From positions 1 to 64,000 of the forward strand of contig CAYZVO010000014.1 of the NCBI GenBank assembly GCA_964481655.1: a DNA stretch of 64,000 bases, given 5' to 3'. A program made the position numbers and the translations under genes. Of the stretch, positions 19,201-26,761 are shown one piece after another. The notes under the pieces were generated by a model. That model saw only the letters and a list, made by a program, of their open reading frames with translations, was not told the origin of the DNA and ran no database searches. Each line of letters begins with the position of its first letter. The first letter of the stretch is position 1. Origin of the DNA: CALDOK01 sp964481655 (GTDB taxonomy: Bacteria > Myxococcota_A > UBA796 > JAFGLY01).

Positions 19201-20171
19201 GGCCCAGCGACGGGCTCCCCTTCGTCTCGGTCTCCTTCGCCAGCTTCTCCGGCGTACTGTCCGGCATGAACGCCGACGGCCTGGCCCTGGCCCTGCAGGC
19301 GGGTGCGTCCTCGCCGCCCACCGCCGCCGGGACCCCCATGGGCCTCATCGCCCGGGAGATCCTGCAGCACGCCTCATCCCTGGACGAGGCCGAGGCCATC
19401 TTGAGGCAGCGCCAGGCCTTCGTGGCCGAGAACATCCTGGTGGTCGACGGTGGGGCAGGGGAGGCCGCCCTGTTCGAGGTCACCGCCGATCGGGTGGAGC
19501 GGCTGCCCGTGGACGGCGCCATGGCCGTGTCCAACCACTTCCGAGCCGAGGCCTTCGCCGAGCACCCCGTGAACCTCGAGCGCATGGCCGAGGGCACCAC
19601 CGTGCCCCGCCTGGCTCGCATGGAAGAACTGCTCGTGGCCCACAGGGGCACGCTGGACATGCCCAGCGCGGTGACCATCCTGCGGGATCGGGCTGCCCTG
19701 GGTGGTGAGCCCCTGCCCGTGGGTCACCGCCACGCCATCGACGCCGACATCGCCACCCACTCGGTGGTCTTCGACGCGACCACCCGCACCCTGTGGGTCT
19801 CCCGCAGCCCCAACACCGCGGGGGGCTACGTGGGCTACGCCCTCGACGATGCCCTGGCGGGCGAGCTCCAGCCCGTCGAGGTGGTCTCCGCCGGAGAGCC
19901 CGCCGTCACCCTGGGCGTCCACCGCGCCCGCACCCTGCTGCGCGAGGCCGAGACCGCCACCCCGGTCCAGGCCGAGACCCTCGCTCGCCAGGCCCTCGAG
20001 CTGATGCCCGACCACCCCCAGCCACTGCAGGCCCTGGCCCAGGCCCTCATCGACCAGGGCCGGCGTGACGAGGCCATGCCCCTCGCCCAGCAGGCCCTGG
20101 ACACCCCCCCCGAGCACGGCCACCAGGTCCGCGCCCTCCGCGCGATGCTGGGGCTGGAGGTGGCGGAATGA
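16239..20171 (+). CDS. MMPL/RND-type lipid exporter fused to a C45-type Ntn acyltransferase/hydrolase
   Basis: A 1310-residue inner-membrane protein. Residues 1-780 make two MMPL halves, each with a periplasmic loop and helix bundle; helix blocks are near residues 245-430 and 620-770 (for example VGLDYGVFMAE-like LGLDYGVFMAEGERR). Such proteins export lipids or polyketides to the periplasm. From about residue 820 to 1210 follows a domain like C45 autoproteolytic acyltransferases and choloylglycine hydrolases: candidate nucleophile C949 in HACTGFMA, then LLARNFDFDGG, LSGMNADGLAL and SNHF. The last 90 residues resemble a TPR-like tail. The reading frame is continuous, so the fusion is real in this assembly. 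The hydrolase domain would sit in the periplasm and may trim or transfer the exported acyl chain. The ATGA overlap couples it to the next lipoprotein. Confidence 0.82.
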   Translation: MTPKLRLVLAACVLLVLCVVASRLRFTDDLASLLPADGPLPRALEHLERFEVADTIMVEVDGTGAERSELLAAVDALGERLDADPAIQRVRWRVRAADGVALQQAAAPHAVALVPPELLADRVSPAGIRAALRGQLLRLAGPGGGLFEARFREDPLDLGGLALQQLRGVESPFAVQVVASHFLDSSGERAVLLVEPVAGTMEMGPDAPLIQQLEEHLASCALPARYLGGHRIAAESARSVRDDVQRAAVLGLVAMLGLFLLGFRSLRPVVGAAVPIAVAVAATLAAGAIIGPLHGISLGFAAALLGLAVDYWIHLYVAAQSRNPEPGFAPRLEAASAALSEIGPALVMGAASTAGAFVVLLCSRYPVVQGLGAMGLAAAMGALAGTWLLGPLVYAALGGRRLPGLRLSAAPVWLRVALVLAVLMGIVLVGRSSFDGDPRNLLPPSDETQALERELTTRYGGFGTGGMVVLEGAELGAVLDAADRAEAALGELAGVSTAGPSVLLPGPAARAARAATLPSVGALQAEIDAAATELGFAPAALAGAAERLLAAPGEALGPQTWAETPLAELVGRHVQPTDAGWSVMISLVTDDDSLLDPVRATLSAAAPDAELVVPSSFAKDGIREILRELTRLGGLALAWVLVLLGLRYRRPRMVLAALVPCGAALVLAVAAFALIGVPWNAVSAASMVLILGLGLDYGVFMAEGERRGAGDHTGYAVTLSALTTLTGFGILVVARSPALFGVGLAVLVGMSAAAACALAVVPTVVRGDPLLPPRVGRWIARLAWLGLFGMGLDVAVSQLTFLAPLDGPVPGHELEQVSPLEQRFGPHRLLRSEGVHTAYLEGDAWERGYGAGVLTAPMDERLEQELLETFERAVPSTLGRFAIVRGALLGLPRLDSWLLDEHRQEIAGYVAGTGEHRDWLAPGYTRKVYYHAVHDIGQALVDSPLVHACTGFMAGPGHTADGHWLLARNFDFDGGRRFDQDKLISVVRPSDGLPFVSVSFASFSGVLSGMNADGLALALQAGASSPPTAAGTPMGLIAREILQHASSLDEAEAILRQRQAFVAENILVVDGGAGEAALFEVTADRVERLPVDGAMAVSNHFRAEAFAEHPVNLERMAEGTTVPRLARMEELLVAHRGTLDMPSAVTILRDRAALGGEPLPVGHRHAIDADIATHSVVFDATTRTLWVSRSPNTAGGYVGYALDDALAGELQPVEVVSAGEPAVTLGVHRARTLLREAETATPVQAETLARQALELMPDHPQPLQALAQALIDQGRRDEAMPLAQQALDTPPEHGHQVRALRAMLGLEVAE

Positions 20172-20671
20172 TCGCCCTGCTGCTCGCCCTGCTCGCCTGC
20201 GCCCCCAAGCACACCCTCGAGGTTCGTGACACCCGCCAGGAGGTGGTGTGCCAGTTCGCCATCGCCGCTCACGGGCACGCCTTCGCCGGGATGATGGCGG
20301 GGGTGATCGAGGACGGTGGGGTCGAGGTGGCGGCGCTGACCCCTGCGGGCACCGAGCTGTTCCGGGTGTCGCGGTGGGGGGATCAGGTCGAGGTGAGCGC
20401 GCCGGATCCCGACTGGGAGCCCTGGCTGTCGCGGCTGCCCTTCGATCGGGATCTGCCCCTGGTGCTGCAGTGGGACTGCCCCCACGGGCGCTGCGCGGTC
20501 GAGGGCGGCGTCCTGCGCCAGGCCCCCACCGACGACGGCGGCGTGGAGCGCCGCTGGCGCGGCCCCGGTGGCCCGGCCACCGCCGTCATCCATCCCGGCA
20601 AGGCCGTCGTCAGCGATCCGCGTCGAGGCTACACCGTGACCTTGGCAGGAGAGGCGATCCATGTCCCCTGA
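20168..20671 (+). CDS. Small lipoprotein of the DUF3261 type, polyene export accessory
   Basis: A 167-residue predicted lipoprotein; MIALLLALLAC gives the lipid Cys at residue 11. The body is a compact beta-rich domain with no catalytic motif. Its place directly after a LolA-like protein and an MMPL exporter, with a 4-base overlap, matches the DUF3261 lipoprotein of aryl-polyene clusters, which is thought to receive or seat the product at the outer membrane. Assignment rests mostly on position and size, because the sequence itself has few landmarks. Its 3' end overlaps the next gene by 11 bases. Confidence 0.65.
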   Translation: MIALLLALLACAPKHTLEVRDTRQEVVCQFAIAAHGHAFAGMMAGVIEDGGVEVAALTPAGTELFRVSRWGDQVEVSAPDPDWEPWLSRLPFDRDLPLVLQWDCPHGRCAVEGGVLRQAPTDDGGVERRWRGPGGPATAVIHPGKAVVSDPRRGYTVTLAGEAIHVP

Positions 20672-22502
20672 GCGCCCCCCGCGCCGCCGCGCCTGGCCCG
20701 GCTGGGACGGCGCCCTGCTGCTGGCCGTCTGCGCCGCCGCCGTGGCCATCTGGCTGTGGCGCGGCCAGCTGGGGGGCGACGGGCGGCTGCTGCTGCTGCT
20801 GGGGCTGAACGCCGGCTGGCTGCTGATCACCGGCGTCACCCGCCGCTTCGGCCGGGTGCGCCTGCCGCCGCGGCCGGCCAACGCCCCGGCGTTCTCGCCG
20901 GTGGTCGTCGTCCCCTCCAAGGACAACGTCGACACCATCGCCGAGGTGGCCACCGCCTGCACCGCCCACGGTGTGCCTGTGCTGGTGGTGGACGACGGCT
21001 GCGTGGACGGCACCGGCGACGCAGCCCGGGCCGTGCCCGGCGTCACCGTGCTGGTGCACCCCCACAACATGGGCAAGGGCGCGGCCCTGAACACCGCCTT
21101 CCACCACGCCTGGAACGCCGGCCACACCCACGCCATCTGCCTGGACGCCGACGGCCAGCACGACGCCGCGGACATCCCCGCCTTCGTCGAGCGCTGCCGC
21201 ACCGACCCATGGGCCATCCACGCCGGCGTGCGCGACATGAGCACGGCCCCGGGCCGCAGCCAGTTCGGCATGAACTTCTCCAACTGGTGGACCTGGGCCG
21301 AGACCGGCCACCGCCTGGGGGACACCCAGTGCGGCTTCCGGGCCTACCCGCTGGAGCCCGTGCTCTCCCTGGGGCTGGGCGACGGCCGCTACGAGTGGGA
21401 GGTCGAGGTCCTGGTGCGCTCCCTGTGGCAGGGCGTGGCCGTGCGCGACATCCCCTGCCGCGTGTTCTACCCCCCCGAGGAAGAGCGGGTCAGCTCGTTC
21501 CGGCCGTTCTGGGACAACGTCCGCATCAGCCTGCTCAACACCCGCCTGGTCACCCTGCGCATCCTCTGGCCCCCCACCTGGATCAACCGCGTCCCGCCCC
21601 CCGGCGGCACCTGGCGCGGGCAGCACCTGGGCACCCTGTGGGGCTGGAGCTTCTTCATCGCCATGATCCGCGTCTTCGGGCGGGGCCCGACCCACGCGGC
21701 GATGGTGGTCATGTCGGCCTTCTACCTGCTCTTCGCCAAGCCCCACCGCGACGGCGTGCTCGCGTATCTGCGCCGGGCCCAGGCCGCGGGCCTGCCGGTG
21801 AAGGCGGGCTGGATGGACGCCTGGCGCATCTTCCACGCCTTCGCCTGCTCCATCGTGGATCGCTTCGTGCTGCTGGTGCGGGGCCCCGACGCCTTCCGCA
21901 TCGTCCACGAGGACACCGCCACCGCCAAGACCACCCTCGAGAGCAGCGGCGCCATCTTCCTCACCGCCCACATGGGCAACCCGGATCTGGGCGCCACCGC
22001 CCTGCAGACCGTGGAGTACCAGCGGCCGGTCAACGTGCTGCAGTACACCGCCGGCGACGACCCCTACATGATCCTGTTGAAGCGCTACCTGCCCGAGGGC
22101 CAGGCCCCGAAGGTCATCTCCCTGAACGCCGGCGAGGATCTCGCCAGCCTCGAGGTCATCCGGGCCCTGCGCCGGGGCGAGATCGTGGCCATCAAGGGCG
22201 ATCGCGTGGTGGACGAGCGCACCGTCGAGGTGGAGCTGCTGGGGGCCACCGTCGAGCTCCCCACGGGCCCCTTCCTGCTGGCGGCCCTGGCCAAGGCGCC
22301 CCTGTTCGTGCTTGGCTGCTTCCACGAGGGCGGGGGAGCGTATCGGGTGATCGCCGGCGAGCCCTGGGAGCTGAGGTTCACGTCGCGCAAGGAGCGGCAG
22401 GCGGACCTGCAGCGCTGGACCCAGCGCTTCGCGACCCAGCTGGAGGTGTGGGCGAAGCGCTACCCACATCAGTGGTACAACTTTCATGATCCGTGGGTGT
22501 GA
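20661..22502 (+). CDS. Glycosyltransferase family 2 fused to LpxL-like acyltransferase
   Basis: A 613-residue bifunctional membrane protein. Two N-terminal helices are followed by a GT2 domain (about residues 80-260) with VVDDGCVDGTGDAA, the DxD in LDADGQHD and NMGKGAALNTAF. After helices near residue 330 comes a lysophospholipid/lipid A acyltransferase domain (about 390-610) with the H437-x4-D442 signature in TAHMGNPDLGA. This two-domain protein is characteristic of aryl-polyene and flexirubin-type clusters, where it is thought to glycosylate a lipid core and attach the polyene chain. It is the last gene of the four-gene export set and ends 3 bases from the converging signal peptidase gene. 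Confidence 0.85.
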   Translation: MSPERPPRRRAWPGWDGALLLAVCAAAVAIWLWRGQLGGDGRLLLLLGLNAGWLLITGVTRRFGRVRLPPRPANAPAFSPVVVVPSKDNVDTIAEVATACTAHGVPVLVVDDGCVDGTGDAARAVPGVTVLVHPHNMGKGAALNTAFHHAWNAGHTHAICLDADGQHDAADIPAFVERCRTDPWAIHAGVRDMSTAPGRSQFGMNFSNWWTWAETGHRLGDTQCGFRAYPLEPVLSLGLGDGRYEWEVEVLVRSLWQGVAVRDIPCRVFYPPEEERVSSFRPFWDNVRISLLNTRLVTLRILWPPTWINRVPPPGGTWRGQHLGTLWGWSFFIAMIRVFGRGPTHAAMVVMSAFYLLFAKPHRDGVLAYLRRAQAAGLPVKAGWMDAWRIFHAFACSIVDRFVLLVRGPDAFRIVHEDTATAKTTLESSGAIFLTAHMGNPDLGATALQTVEYQRPVNVLQYTAGDDPYMILLKRYLPEGQAPKVISLNAGEDLASLEVIRALRRGEIVAIKGDRVVDERTVEVELLGATVELPTGPFLLAALAKAPLFVLGCFHEGGGAYRVIAGEPWELRFTSRKERQADLQRWTQRFATQLEVWAKRYPHQWYNFHDPWV

Positions 22503-22505
22503 CCC

Positions 22506-23132
22506 TCACCCCCCACAGGGATCGAAGCGCCACATCAGCCACCGCTGGCGGGCCTTCAGGTGGTCGGCGGGCACATAGCCCCAGACCCTGGAGTCGGAGC
22601 TGTTGTCGCGGTTGTCGCCGAGCACGAAGTAGCTGTCCGGTGGCACGGTCTCGGGGCCCCAGTGGGCCAGCCTCGAACCGACCCTCGGGTTCAGCAGGAT
22701 GGGCCAGCTCCGCTCACCATCGCCTTCCTGGTACTGCGTGGAGCGATTGCCGCGGCAGCTGGCGTCGGTCCAGTCGACCTCATCGACCCGGGTGCGCTCG
22801 AGCGGCTCACCGTCGATGTAGACCCGGTTGTTCGCCACCTCGACCAGCTCCCCGGGTAGCCCGATCACGCGCTTGATGTAGTCCACATCGCGGTCCGCCG
22901 GGAACTCGAAGATCAGCACGTCCCCCCGCTCGACCTCGCCCAGGCGGCGGTCGCCCACCAGGTGCTGCCCGACCTGCAGCGTCGGCAGCATGCTCGCGGC
23001 GGGGATGCGGTACGGCTGGAACACGAAGACGCGCAGCGCGACCAGGATGGCGATCCCGAGGAAGCCCAGGACTCCGCCGGCGAGGAAGAGGACGAACACC
23101 CGTGTGGGTGGGGTTCTGGTCCGGCGCATCAT
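22506..23132 (-). CDS. lepB: Signal peptidase I
   Basis: A 208-residue type I signal peptidase: one N-terminal membrane helix (residues 12-37), catalytic S48 in RIPAASMLPTL, catalytic lysine K87 in DYIKRVIGLPGE and the conserved GDNRDNSSDSRVWG near the C-terminus. It cleaves signal peptides of exported proteins on the outer face of the inner membrane. The gene starts at ATGATG; the first ATG overlaps the upstream stop codon (ATGA), with GGGAGGG in front, so it is translationally coupled to the membrane metalloprotease-like gene. It is short but complete. It may be a second copy beside a housekeeping LepB elsewhere. Confidence 0.9.
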   Translation of the reverse strand: MMRRTRTPPTRVFVLFLAGGVLGFLGIAILVALRVFVFQPYRIPAASMLPTLQVGQHLVGDRRLGEVERGDVLIFEFPADRDVDYIKRVIGLPGELVEVANNRVYIDGEPLERTRVDEVDWTDASCRGNRSTQYQEGDGERSWPILLNPRVGSRLAHWGPETVPPDSYFVLGDNRDNSSDSRVWGYVPADHLKARQRWLMWRFDPCGG

Positions 23133-24055
23133 CCCTCCCGCGGCCTCGTCCACCACGCCACCGCACATCCCACCACAGCCCCGATCACGGTCCCCACGCC
23201 GCACACCGACGAGCCCACCACCGACCCCACGAACATCCCGGCGAGCAGCCGCCCCTTCTGGGTCTTCATGGAGAACAGCTGCTCGGCCCTGCGGATCTCC
23301 CCCTTCCACTGAGCGCTCATGCTCAGGCCATCCACCCCTCGCTCCGCCAGCGCGTCGATGCGCTTCTGGGCGTAGACGTGGCCCAGCACGTGCCCCAGCA
23401 CCACGAAGGGCAGGGCGATGCTGCGGATCACCTGGTTGGGCAGCAGGTAGGCCAGGAAACCCAGCACGTAGGTGGAGTAGGCGGGGAAGAGGATGCGGTA
23501 GGCCCGCAGCTCTTCCTCGTGGTCGCCCACGTGGTCGAGGTACTCGACCGCGTAGAGCGAGGCCAGGTACTCCTGGTACAGGGCCACGCCGGGGACCAGG
23601 CGCAGCAGCGAGTACAGCCCGGGGAACTGCCGGCGGCGGAAGTCCAGCAGGTGCCCCATCTCGTGCAGGGCGATGCCGCGGTGGTTCGAGAACAGGTTCA
23701 CGGTGTCGGCGAAGGGGTTGTAGTGGTCCCCGCCGAACAGCCGGTTGACCATCAGCACGTAGCCGATCCAGCCCAGCAGCCCGAACGTGAGCCGCAGCAG
23801 GATGTTGACCCGCCCGTTGGTGAGCACGCGACCGAGTTCGTCCAGCGGGGCGTACTCGTTGAGGCGGACGTGCCCACCCTCGATGTCGTGGTGATCGGCG
23901 AAGGCGAGCACCGAGCGCTCGAGCTCCTCGTCGATGTAGTGGCTGTCCAGGTCCGCGTTGAGGAACAGCAGCTTGTTGGTCAGCGACAGGAAGTTGCCAG
24001 TGGTGTCCACCAGCGGGATCGGAGCGCCGCGGGAGATGGTGAGGGTGGTGGGCAT
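23129..24055 (-). CDS. Integral membrane HExxH metalloprotease-like protein
   Basis: A 308-residue protein with a soluble N-terminal third and about four hydrophobic segments (near residues 82-106, 185-225 and 265-300). H131-E-M-G-H135 in GIALHEMGHLLDF is a zinc-binding HExxH motif, followed some 25 residues later by YQEYLASLYA, whose Glu could be the third ligand. The layout resembles membrane zinc proteases but matches none of the well-known families that I recognise. It lies between a PilZ protein gene (8-base gap) and signal peptidase I (overlap), which suggests a small membrane-protein-processing operon. The start at 24055 has no strong ribosome site. Confidence 0.6.
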   Translation of the reverse strand: MPTTLTISRGAPIPLVDTTGNFLSLTNKLLFLNADLDSHYIDEELERSVLAFADHHDIEGGHVRLNEYAPLDELGRVLTNGRVNILLRLTFGLLGWIGYVLMVNRLFGGDHYNPFADTVNLFSNHRGIALHEMGHLLDFRRRQFPGLYSLLRLVPGVALYQEYLASLYAVEYLDHVGDHEEELRAYRILFPAYSTYVLGFLAYLLPNQVIRSIALPFVVLGHVLGHVYAQKRIDALAERGVDGLSMSAQWKGEIRRAEQLFSMKTQKGRLLAGMFVGSVVGSSVCGVGTVIGAVVGCAVAWWTRPREG

Positions 24056-24063
24056 GGGCCGGA

Positions 24064-25461
24064 CTAGCGCTTGATCCGCGACCGCCGCTGCAGCTGGATG
24101 CGCTCCTGGCGCACGACCTCTTGCTGGATGCGGTCCCGGGCCCGCTGGCTCAGGCCCAGCATGTGGCAGCCGTACTGCCGGGACAGCTCGGTACCCGGCA
24201 TGGGCAGGACGTGTACGCACTCCGCCTGGATGTTCATGGTCTCCCCGTCGGCGCCCAGGGGGAGCTGGAAGGAGAAGCGGGCGCGGTCGTCCACGTCGGT
24301 GGGGCCCACCAGGGCGCAGCCGATGTTCGACAGGTCCGCCATGCGGAACAGGGTGGAGACCGGCGGCTCCCAGCCCCCGTCGGCGGAGGGGCGCTCGACC
24401 TTGACATGGATGGGGATGTTCACCTCGACGCGGAACGCTCGCCGTCGGTTCACGAAGCGGATGTCGGTGGTCGGGGTGAGGGTGATGAGGGCGTGGGTGG
24501 GCTTGAAGGGGCCGTCCTCGATCTCCGCCACGCCGCCGACCTCGGCCTCGAAGCGGAACAGGCCCGCGCGCTTGATCACCTCGATCACGCACAGCTCCCC
24601 GCGGTCCAGATCCGGGGCGTCCTGGCGACGCACCCGCGCCTCGAGGTGTTGGCCGCGGGCCTCGAGCATCAGGTCCTCGAGGACCAGGTCGGTGCTCTTG
24701 GTGCGCATCACCCGGACCATGGGCGCGGTGCCCTCGAGGCGGCGCAGGCTCTGGCCGCCGCGGACCTGGCTGTCCTTGGTCGAGTGGATGGGCGCGTCGC
24801 AGAAGCTCCAGAACTCACGGGTGAAGGTGGCGCCGCCGTAGGGGTCGAAGCGCAGGTACTCACCGTCGGCCACGAACCACAGCTGGCCCGAGGTCACGTC
24901 GCTCTCCTGGACCCGCTCGATGAGCTTGGGCCGGTAGATGCGGGTCTTCGCGGGCTTGGGCCCGCTGGTGTTGGGCAGGAAGAGGATGCGGGTGGTGGTC
25001 AGGGCCAGCCAGCCGCAGCGCACGTGGCTGTCCCCGGCCCAGGCCAGGGCCCACTCGCACAGCAGCAGCCGCTCGCCCGGGGCCAGGGCCTCGGACCAGC
25101 GCTCCAGGAAGCCGGCGACGGCCTCGGGATCCACCTTGCCGAAGCGGGGGTCCAGCCAGGGCGGGGTGGGGTGCAGCTGCACCAGCAGGGCGCAGAGATC
25201 CTGGAAGCGGGCCGGGGCCTTGTCGAGCTTGAACGCGCTCTCGCCGCCCTCGAAGCCCAGGGCCAGCTGTCGGCGTCCACGGCTGCGCAGCTCCAACCAC
25301 TCGAGGCGGTCCAGGGTCAGCTCGTGGCCCTTGACGCCGCCGGAGGTCGAGAAGATCACCCGGTCGCTGTAGAGGGACAGGTGGCCTCGCTTGCCCAGCA
25401 ACCCCGACTTGAGGGTGCAAGGGTTGCGCGCGATCAGCTGCTCGGGGATGGGGTCGGTCAT
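24064..25461 (-). CDS. PilZ-domain c-di-GMP receptor with N-terminal GRAM/PH-like regions
   Basis: A soluble 465-residue protein. The C-terminal PilZ domain has the c-di-GMP-binding RxxxR in RRRAFR (about residues 337-342) and DLSNIG (about 374-379), with spacing normal for the family. The N-terminal 250 residues contain two similar beta-rich segments (GHLSLYSDRVIFST and RCGWLALTTTRILFLP), as in GRAM/PH-like membrane-lipid-binding folds. It probably links c-di-GMP level to a membrane or secretion process. The ATG at 25461 has a GGAGAG ribosome site, and a perfect 17-bp dyad lies 20 bases upstream, so it has its own control region and starts the three-gene operon with the metalloprotease-like and signal peptidase genes. 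Confidence 0.8.
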   Translation of the reverse strand: MTDPIPEQLIARNPCTLKSGLLGKRGHLSLYSDRVIFSTSGGVKGHELTLDRLEWLELRSRGRRQLALGFEGGESAFKLDKAPARFQDLCALLVQLHPTPPWLDPRFGKVDPEAVAGFLERWSEALAPGERLLLCEWALAWAGDSHVRCGWLALTTTRILFLPNTSGPKPAKTRIYRPKLIERVQESDVTSGQLWFVADGEYLRFDPYGGATFTREFWSFCDAPIHSTKDSQVRGGQSLRRLEGTAPMVRVMRTKSTDLVLEDLMLEARGQHLEARVRRQDAPDLDRGELCVIEVIKRAGLFRFEAEVGGVAEIEDGPFKPTHALITLTPTTDIRFVNRRRAFRVEVNIPIHVKVERPSADGGWEPPVSTLFRMADLSNIGCALVGPTDVDDRARFSFQLPLGADGETMNIQAECVHVLPMPGTELSRQYGCHMLGLSQRARDRIQQEVVRQERIQLQRRSRIKR

Positions 25462-25480
25462 CGGTCTCTCCGCGCGGACG

Positions 25481-25497
25481 TGCGCATGGCATGCGCA
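25481..25497. promoter_or_regulatory. Perfect 17-bp dyad TGCGCATG-G-CATGCGCA upstream of the PilZ gene
   Basis: An 8+1+8 perfect inverted repeat centred 28 bases before the start of the PilZ gene. It may be a repressor or activator operator for the PilZ operon, or a hairpin in its leader. Confidence 0.5.
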
Positions 25498-25519
25498 TCA
25501 TGCCAGACACATCCCTCTC

Positions 25520-25539
25520 ATCGGACCCAAAGGCCCGAT
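25520..25539 (-). terminator. Hairpin after the acyl carrier protein gene
   Basis: ATCGGGCC, a TTTG loop and GGTCCGAT on the minus strand make an 8-bp stem with one mismatch, 31 bases after the ACP stop codon. There is no T-run, so rho-independent activity is uncertain. It separates the ACP gene from the PilZ operon. Confidence 0.4.
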
Positions 25540-25570
25540 CTGAAGCGTCGTGTCGCGGAGGACCGGCGCG

Positions 25571-25858
25571 CTACTTGGCGGGGGCGGCGGCGCGCGCGGC
25601 CTGGATCTGCTCGCTGGAGCCGAAGTGGCGGCGGACGTAGTCGTGGATGTCGCCGACGGTCTTCATCTCGACGACCACCTTGCCGTCGATGCGGAAGTCG
25701 AACGCCTTCTCGAGGGCGACCACCAGGTCCACGCCGTCCAGGCTGTCCAGGTCGAGGTCTTCGCGCAGCCGGGCGTCGGGGACGACGGCCTCGGCCTCGA
25801 GCTCGAACTCTTCGATGAGGATCTCGTCGATCTTGCTGATGATCGCTTCGGGGGACAT
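25571..25858 (-). CDS. Acyl carrier protein (cluster ACP 1)
   Basis: A 95-residue ACP with the phosphopantetheine attachment serine S39 in DLDLDSLDGVDL. It would carry the growing polyene chain between ketosynthase, ketoreductase and dehydratase. The C-terminal 15 residues (SEQIQAARAAAPAK) extend beyond a standard ACP. An AGAGG lies 7 bases before the ATG. It sits after the FabG gene with a 136-base gap that includes a small hairpin, so it may have its own promoter. A second, quite different ACP (at 31751) occurs 6 kb away, as in aryl-polyene clusters, which usually have two. Confidence 0.9.
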   Translation of the reverse strand: MSPEAIISKIDEILIEEFELEAEAVVPDARLREDLDLDSLDGVDLVVALEKAFDFRIDGKVVVEMKTVGDIHDYVRRHFGSSEQIQAARAAAPAK

Positions 25859-25918
25859 CGGAAACCTCTCGAGATGCGGCGCGGATGGGACGCATGGCCG
25901 CGCTGTCTATTCGGATCG

Positions 25919-25941
25919 TGCAACCCGGGCAAGCCGGGTGC
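25919..25941 (-). terminator. Short hairpin after fabG
   Basis: ACCCGG, a 5-base spacer and CCGGGT form a perfect 6-bp stem, extended by a bulged GC pair, 54 bases downstream of the fabG stop on the minus strand. It could be a weak terminator or attenuator between fabG and the ACP gene. No T-tract is present. Confidence 0.35.
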
Positions 25942-25994
25942 GAGAGGGCGAATCCGGGACTGTCGGGGTGCCTACCGAGGCCGCAACTCGTCGG

Positions 25995-26723
25995 TCAGCA
26001 GGACATGCCGCCGTCGACCACGAAGAGCTGGCCGGTGATGTAGGCGGCGCCGGGGCCCGCGAGGAAGCGCACGATGGGGGCGACATCGTCTACCTGGCCG
26101 AAGCGGCGCATGGGGATGTTCTTCTTGACCTGCTTGAGGGCCTCGCCCGGCAGGACGTTGGTCATGTCGGTCTCGATGAAGCCCGGCGCCACGGCGTTGA
26201 CGCGGATCTTCCGGCGGCCCATCTCGCGGGCCAGGGTGCGGGTCATGCCGATGATGGCGGCCTTGGACGCGGAGTAGTTGGTCTGGCCGGTGTTGCCCCG
26301 GAAGCCGGAGATGCTGGTGAGGTTGATGATGGAGCCGGAGCGCTGGCGGGCCATGGGGTGCAGGGCCGCGCGGCACATGCGGAAGCAGCCGCCAGCGTTG
26401 ACCGCCAGCACACTGTCGAAGTCTTCGTCGGTCATCATCATGCACAGGCCATCCGCCGTGATGCCGGCGTTGTTGACCACGATGTCCACCGAGCCCCACT
26501 CCTTGCAGGTGTCCACCAGCAGCTCGCAGCCTGCGGTGGTGGCGATGTCGGCCTTGATGGCGCGAGCCTCGGGGATCTCGGCGGCGACCTGCTCGGCGAG
26601 CTCGGCGCTGCGCGCGTAGTTGACCAGCACCCGGGCGCCGGCGCGGCCGAGCTCGAGGGCGATGGCGCGGCCGATGCCGCGGCTGGCGCCGGTGACGATG
26701 GCGTTCAGTCCCTGCAGTTCCAT
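25995..26723 (-). CDS. fabG: 3-ketoacyl-ACP reductase (FabG-type)
   Basis: A 242-residue short-chain dehydrogenase. It has the NADP-binding TGASRGIG (residues 11-18), NNAG (84-87), the catalytic S137-Y150-K154 triad with exactly FabG spacing, and the C-terminal PG motif in VAPGFIETDM. It reduces the beta-keto group of the ACP-bound chain to the hydroxyl that the dehydratase then removes. Start ATG 26723 is preceded by GGAG. It lies 38 bases after the ketosynthase gene on the same strand, so it belongs to the 31.15-25.57 kb polyene operon. A primary-metabolism FabG cannot be excluded, but the context favours the cluster. Confidence 0.92.
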   Translation of the reverse strand: MELQGLNAIVTGASRGIGRAIALELGRAGARVLVNYARSAELAEQVAAEIPEARAIKADIATTAGCELLVDTCKEWGSVDIVVNNAGITADGLCMMMTDEDFDSVLAVNAGGCFRMCRAALHPMARQRSGSIINLTSISGFRGNTGQTNYSASKAAIIGMTRTLAREMGRRKIRVNAVAPGFIETDMTNVLPGEALKQVKKNIPMRRFGQVDDVAPIVRFLAGPGAAYITGQLFVVDGGMSC

Positions 26724-26761
26724 GGGGATCTCCGGTGAAGGGCCCCCATGTAACCGGCAGG

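Noticed and set aside
16356..19370. A 1004-residue reading frame opposite the MMPL exporter
   Set aside because: High GC makes long mirror frames. Its composition (Gly/Gln/His/Arg-rich without domains) marks it as a shadow of the real gene.
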